From contig DKVK01000085.1 in the NCBI GenBank assembly GCA_002491165.1, positions 1 through 8,703 of the forward strand: 8,703 bases of DNA, given 5' to 3'. This document shows, in pieces, positions 5,921 through 8,703 of the stretch. The notes beneath the pieces are model-generated. The model did no database searches. It worked only from the letters and a program-made list of their open reading frames with translations, and was not told the origin of the DNA. Position 1 is the first letter of the stretch; each line of letters begins with the position of its first letter. The position numbers and the translations under genes were made by a program. Source of the stretch: Porphyromonadaceae bacterium UBA7180 (GTDB lineage Bacteria > Bacteroidota > Bacteroidia > Bacteroidales > Muribaculaceae).

Positions 5921-8086
5921 TTAGATTATAAAGATTTGTTCACAAATATCTTCACCGGTCCTCAGGCCGGTAAACTCGTCGTATATCGCTCCGAAAGGTA
6001 TATAATAAAATCCGGGAGCTGGTTCCTCCACGTCGCCGTGCTTCATCAGTTCGTCGAACTGATAGGCCGGGACAGAAACGGCATAGCGACCCAACTGCCG
6101 CGAAAGGCGCCGCGACGGTCCTTCCGCCTTCAGCTCCTCAATAAGCCGGGCGCCCTCACCGTAGTTCACTATTACCGAAATGCCATTGTCTTCGATTATT
6201 CTGAAGGCTCTGGCAGCCTGTTCATATCGGCAGTTCATGGGGTCGGAAAGCAGCGCGGCGATTCCGGGTGTGTCGAACGACGGCGTTTTGGAGTACAACA
6301 TCTCGTAATATTGTGTCATTACGGCAGGCGAGAGCCAGTCGGCATCCGGATGCATCGAAATCATCTCTTTCATGGCATCGGTGGCAAATCCTATTGCTCC
6401 GCGCGGTGTGTAATCCTCTTTCCCGAACTGGAACACATGCACATCCCCCTCTTCCAACGTACCCTCCCGGTTGCAACGCCCCGCCGCCTGCAACAGCGAT
6501 TCCAGCCCCGCCATCTGCCGGTAGACCACAGGGAAATCTATGTCCACGCCCGCTTCTATCAGTTGTGTGGAAACGACACGCACTTCCCCTTCCGGGCGGC
6601 GCAGGGCTTCCTTTATCCCGTTGATGGTGTCCAGGATATGGGCCTGGCACATCATTCTCGAAAGATGGAATACCTCTTTGCCGGTGGCTTTGAGCCGGCT
6701 GTAGACATCGTAAGCCAGCTTCCTTGTGTTCACCACACATAACACCCTGTCATGACCGCTCAGGGAGGCGCACAGGCCCTCGATGTCCGTGACGTCGCGC
6801 TCTATGTACATACTCACCCTCCGGAGACTTTCATGCAACCCCATTTCAGGCGGGATTATGCTATGTATTTTTTCGCAGGGTATTCCTAAAAACATTGCCG
6901 GACCGGCTCCCTTGCGTTTGCCGTCGAGAACCGGCTGGCTGGCTGTGCAGAACAAAAAAGAAGTGCCGAACATCTTCACATAACTCCTCATGGCGTCAAC
7001 TATAGGCTGAAGCAAAGTAAGCGGCAGGCTCTGCGCTTCGTCGAGAATAACCACACTGTTGCACAATGAGTGAAGTTTTCGGCAAACCGACGGCCGGTTT
7101 GAATACATGGATTCGAAAAGTTGGACATTGGTCGTCACGACAATAGGAGCGTCCCAGTTCTCGCAAGCCAGACGACTCCGCTCCGTCATTTTATCTTCGT
7201 TAACGGCACTGTGGTGCTCCACTACGTTTTCATCTCCGAAGACAGCCCTCAATGTCTCGGCCGTCTGCACTATGATGCTTGTAAACGGCACCGCTATCAC
7301 TATACGGTGTTTGCCATGATGCAACGCATGGCTTACGGCCCATATCACCGAAGCGATAGTCTTTCCGCCACCAGTGGGAACAGTCAATTCGAAAAATCCG
7401 GGGTACTCCGCACCTTTCTTACGGCAAATCTCCTGAATCTTCGTCCGAAGACGGTTAAGCGGCGTGCCGGGCCTGTCTTTAAACCGTTCACAATATTGTT
7501 CAAGTTTTTCCGAGAGGACAGGCATCTCATTCCCATTAACCCGCAGGGAGTGCCTTGCCGGCTGCATGAAACTCTCCGTATCAAGCCAATCGGCATCCAC
7601 AAGGCAGGAAAAAAGCATTCTTCCCAAATGGTTTCCATCGGCAGGAGAAGGTTGGAAACAAGGTATTTCAAGTCCCTGGGACGGTAAGGAAGTGTCTACA
7701 TCCCCAGGCAGTTTCTCCGTCAGGCGTTGTTCAAGTTCATCCAAATCATAAAGCCCGCGGTGATGCCCCGCTATCGCGTTCGAAAGCCAATAAAAAACAT
7801 CCTCCTTGATTCTATGCGCTAAAATTGCACCCGCCGCGCTGTGCGACGATTCCTCTTCGCTGCGCGCTGACGCGTCATAACCCGAACTGTACTTTATGTG
7901 GGCCTGAAAACCGGAGCGCTCCTTGCCCCGGTCGTGAAGGAGACCCAGCGTCCGGCCCCAGGCCGCCATCCCGAACTCCGAAGCAAACTCACAGCAACGC
8001 GCAGCCACGCCCTCGCAATGCTCCTCGTTATATTGCAAATGCCAGTAACCGTCTGAATCCTGATAAAGATGAGAAATATTTTTCAT
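5921..8086 (-). CDS. cas3: CRISPR-associated helicase-nuclease Cas3 (HD + DExD/H)
   Basis: Cas3 is recruited by target-bound Cascade, nicks the displaced strand, then unwinds and degrades the DNA. The 721-residue protein has an N-terminal HD nuclease domain: His23, His51-Asp52 in LLHDRGKERSGFQ, His82 in SSHSAAGA, His108-His109 in AGHHRGL, and acidic VDADWLD (163-169). The superfamily 2 helicase follows: Walker A TVPTGGGKT (235-243), TTNVQLFESM (318-327), ILDEAQSLP (347-355, the DExD/H box), FCTASQP (379-385, motif III), VVNTRK (451-456), STQLIEAGVDIDFPVVYRQ (506-524) and QAAGRCNR (533-540, motif VI). All key residues are present, so it looks active. It is the first gene of the operon. The start is the family-typical MKN-type N-terminus without a Shine-Dalgarno motif. 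Two other HD residues follow in normal spacing, so no truncation is seen. Confidence 0.98.
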   Translation of the reverse strand: MKNISHLYQDSDGYWHLQYNEEHCEGVAARCCEFASEFGMAAWGRTLGLLHDRGKERSGFQAHIKYSSGYDASARSEEESSHSAAGAILAHRIKEDVFYWLSNAIAGHHRGLYDLDELEQRLTEKLPGDVDTSLPSQGLEIPCFQPSPADGNHLGRMLFSCLVDADWLDTESFMQPARHSLRVNGNEMPVLSEKLEQYCERFKDRPGTPLNRLRTKIQEICRKKGAEYPGFFELTVPTGGGKTIASVIWAVSHALHHGKHRIVIAVPFTSIIVQTAETLRAVFGDENVVEHHSAVNEDKMTERSRLACENWDAPIVVTTNVQLFESMYSNRPSVCRKLHSLCNSVVILDEAQSLPLTLLQPIVDAMRSYVKMFGTSFLFCTASQPVLDGKRKGAGPAMFLGIPCEKIHSIIPPEMGLHESLRRVSMYIERDVTDIEGLCASLSGHDRVLCVVNTRKLAYDVYSRLKATGKEVFHLSRMMCQAHILDTINGIKEALRRPEGEVRVVSTQLIEAGVDIDFPVVYRQMAGLESLLQAAGRCNREGTLEEGDVHVFQFGKEDYTPRGAIGFATDAMKEMISMHPDADWLSPAVMTQYYEMLYSKTPSFDTPGIAALLSDPMNCRYEQAARAFRIIEDNGISVIVNYGEGARLIEELKAEGPSRRLSRQLGRYAVSVPAYQFDELMKHGDVEEPAPGFYYIPFGAIYDEFTGLRTGEDICEQIFII

Positions 8087-8389
8087 CGGTGAAAATTTAC
8101 ATACTCGGCATTATTCGGGCCGCAGCTCATTAAAACATTACATATCAGCAAATTACAACGAGACATAGCCCCAATATATCTGGTAAAATTAATTGATGCA
8201 CAAAATTAAGCAATCAGAGTGCCTAAACCTTACATAACAGAGTTAAATAATATTAAATCATCAACTGGTTGCTAAGAAAAAATTTGGAAATATCCACTGC
8301 ATTCATATAATAACTCAAACTGGTAAGACAATACTCTATCCGGAAGAGTCTACCTATATTAGATAGTAACAATAGGCAATCGTAAAAGT
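8087..8389. other. AT-rich intergenic region upstream of cas3
   Basis: About 300 bp with clearly lower G+C than the flanking genes and no convincing open reading frame on either strand. It must hold the cas operon promoter. Apart from the candidate -7 box at 8201-8208, I see only weak inverted repeats: ACTCT/AGAGT around 8333-8349 and AATTAATT at 8187-8194. No clear operator can be assigned. Confidence 0.6.
8201..8208 (-). promoter_or_regulatory. Candidate Bacteroidota-type -7 promoter box for the cas operon
   Basis: The minus strand reads TAATTTTG, a perfect match to the Bacteroidota -7 consensus TAnnTTTG, and it is the only such match upstream of cas3. It would start transcription roughly 105-110 bp before the cas3 ATG. 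No good -33 TTTG element is seen 19-21 bp upstream (only a GGTTTA at closer spacing), so the call is tentative. Confidence 0.35.
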
Positions 8390-8549
8390 ATATAGAGCGC
8401 AGACCTCCCGGCCTGCGTTAACCGCGTACTTATCCGATGGCGGTTCGCAGATCCACTCCGTGGAAACAAGGGATTGTCCAGAGCAATCCACATACAATTA
8501 AAACTGATATGTCAGTTCTTATGCAGGCCGGGAGGCCTGCGCTCCATAT
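8390..8549. repeat. Long inverted repeat enclosing several hairpins, unknown family
   Basis: Two 22-bp GC-rich arms at 8395-8416 and 8523-8544 are inverted copies with one mismatch, 106 bp apart; weaker matching extends to 8390 and 8549. Each arm also folds on itself: arm 2 is GCAGGCC-GGGA-GGCCTGC, a 7-bp stem with a GNRA-type loop, and arm 1 does the same on the minus strand with one G-U pair. Between the arms lie four further short stems: AACCGC/GCGGTT (8420-8445), TCCAC/GTGGA (8452-8464), GGATTG/CAATCC (8471-8489) and AACTGA/TCAGTT (8502-8517). No coding potential is seen. It could be a non-autonomous mobile or REP-like element, or a structured RNA. I do not recognise the family. Confidence 0.6.
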
Positions 8550-8569
8550 CAGAGACTTCCTTCTTCCGT

Positions 8570-8590
8570 AAAAAGAGACGGCATGTTTTG
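8570..8590 (-). repeat. Orphan 3' arm of a second terminator
   Basis: Plus-strand AAAAAGAGACGGCATGTTT closely repeats the outer part of the terminator arm at 8616-8634 (AAAAGAGAGACGGCAGTTT), about 46 bp away in direct orientation. On the minus strand it reads GCCGTCTCTTTTTA, a terminator 3' arm with a five-T tract but no 5' arm of its own. It may be the remnant of a duplicated terminator, or it may pair with the existing 5' arm as an alternative stop. Confidence 0.45.
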
Positions 8591-8615
8591 ATAGTTTAGC
8601 TCATTTAGCTATATG

Positions 8616-8651
8616 AAAAGAGAGACGGCAGTTTCAAACTGTCGTCTCTCT
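8616..8651 (-). terminator. Intrinsic terminator after the 5S rRNA
   Basis: A 16-bp stem pairs 8619-8634 with 8636-8651 with a single G-T pair (8628/8642). On the minus strand it is followed by TTT (8618-8616) and then C. The tract is short but the stem is strong. It begins a few bases after the presumed 5S 3' end, so it should end the rRNA operon transcript and insulate the cas operon from it. Confidence 0.8.
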
Positions 8652-8656
8652 GTAAA

Positions 8657-8703
8657 GGCGGCGATTACCTACTCTTCCGCTTTCGCCCAAGATATCAACC
8701 CGG
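8657..8703 (-). rRNA. 5S ribosomal RNA, 3' end (partial)
   Basis: The minus strand ends GGAAGAGTAGGT-AATCGCCGCC, matching the conserved 3' part of bacterial 5S rRNA, where GGGAGAGTAGGTCGCCGCC-like sequence forms the loop E strand and the closing helix. Upstream, GCGAAAGC makes the GNRA-capped tip expected of helix IV. Only about 47 nt are in the window; the rest lies beyond the right edge. The terminator directly downstream supports the call and suggests an rRNA operon on the minus strand to the right. Confidence 0.72.

Noticed and set aside
627..8086. Possible extra or novel defence genes in the cas operon
   Set aside because: Every gene fits the canonical I-C set and gaps are at most 20 bp, leaving no room for an added gene apart from the internal Cas11c start.
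8333..8349. ACTCT/AGAGT inverted repeat as a terminator or operator
   Set aside because: The stem is only 5 bp with no T-tract and no partner sites; chance level.
8594..8611. TAGCTCATTTAGCTA resembling a tRNA D-arm or an att site
   Set aside because: No acceptor, anticodon or T arm can be found around it; it is a short AT-rich inverted repeat.

Overview
The window holds a complete type I-C (Dvulg) CRISPR-Cas locus, all on the minus strand: cas3-cas5c-cas8c-cas7-cas4-cas1-cas2, followed by a leader and the leader-end part of a CRISPR array that continues past the left edge. The gene set, the gene order, the csd1/csd2-type effector proteins and the 33-bp repeat ending in ATTGAAAC all agree on subtype I-C. 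No other protein-coding gene is supported.

The host is probably a member of the Bacteroidota (Bacteroidales-like). The evidence is indirect. Most start codons follow A/T-rich sequence without a Shine-Dalgarno motif, one perfect Bacteroidota-type -7 box (TAnnTTTG) lies upstream of cas3, and base composition is near 50% G+C by eye in the genes with a much more AT-rich intergenic region. Genus cannot be given.

Layout from right to left, which is the direction of transcription: (1) 8657-8703, the 3' end of what looks like a 5S rRNA, followed by a strong intrinsic terminator (8616-8651) and a partial second copy of the terminator's 3' arm (8570-8590). (2) 8390-8549, an unusual element with a 22-bp inverted repeat around several smaller hairpins. 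(3) 8087-8389, AT-rich sequence with a candidate cas promoter. (4) 8086-627, seven cas genes packed as one apparent operon, with gaps of at most 20 bp and two stop/start overlaps. (5) 626-363, the leader, with several inverted repeats. (6) 362-1, five complete identical repeats, one truncated repeat at the window edge, and five spacers of 34 or 36 bp.

Together the genes cover the whole immune cycle. Cas4-Cas1-Cas2 select and insert spacers, Cas5c should cut the array transcript, Cas5c/Cas7/Cas8c plus a probable internally translated Cas11c form the surveillance complex, and Cas3 degrades the target. All hallmark motifs are present, so the system looks intact. The points most worth checking are the Phe in Cas5c where the B. 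halodurans enzyme has its catalytic Tyr, the internal Cas11c start, and the structured element between the rRNA end and cas3. I found no undescribed defence system here.
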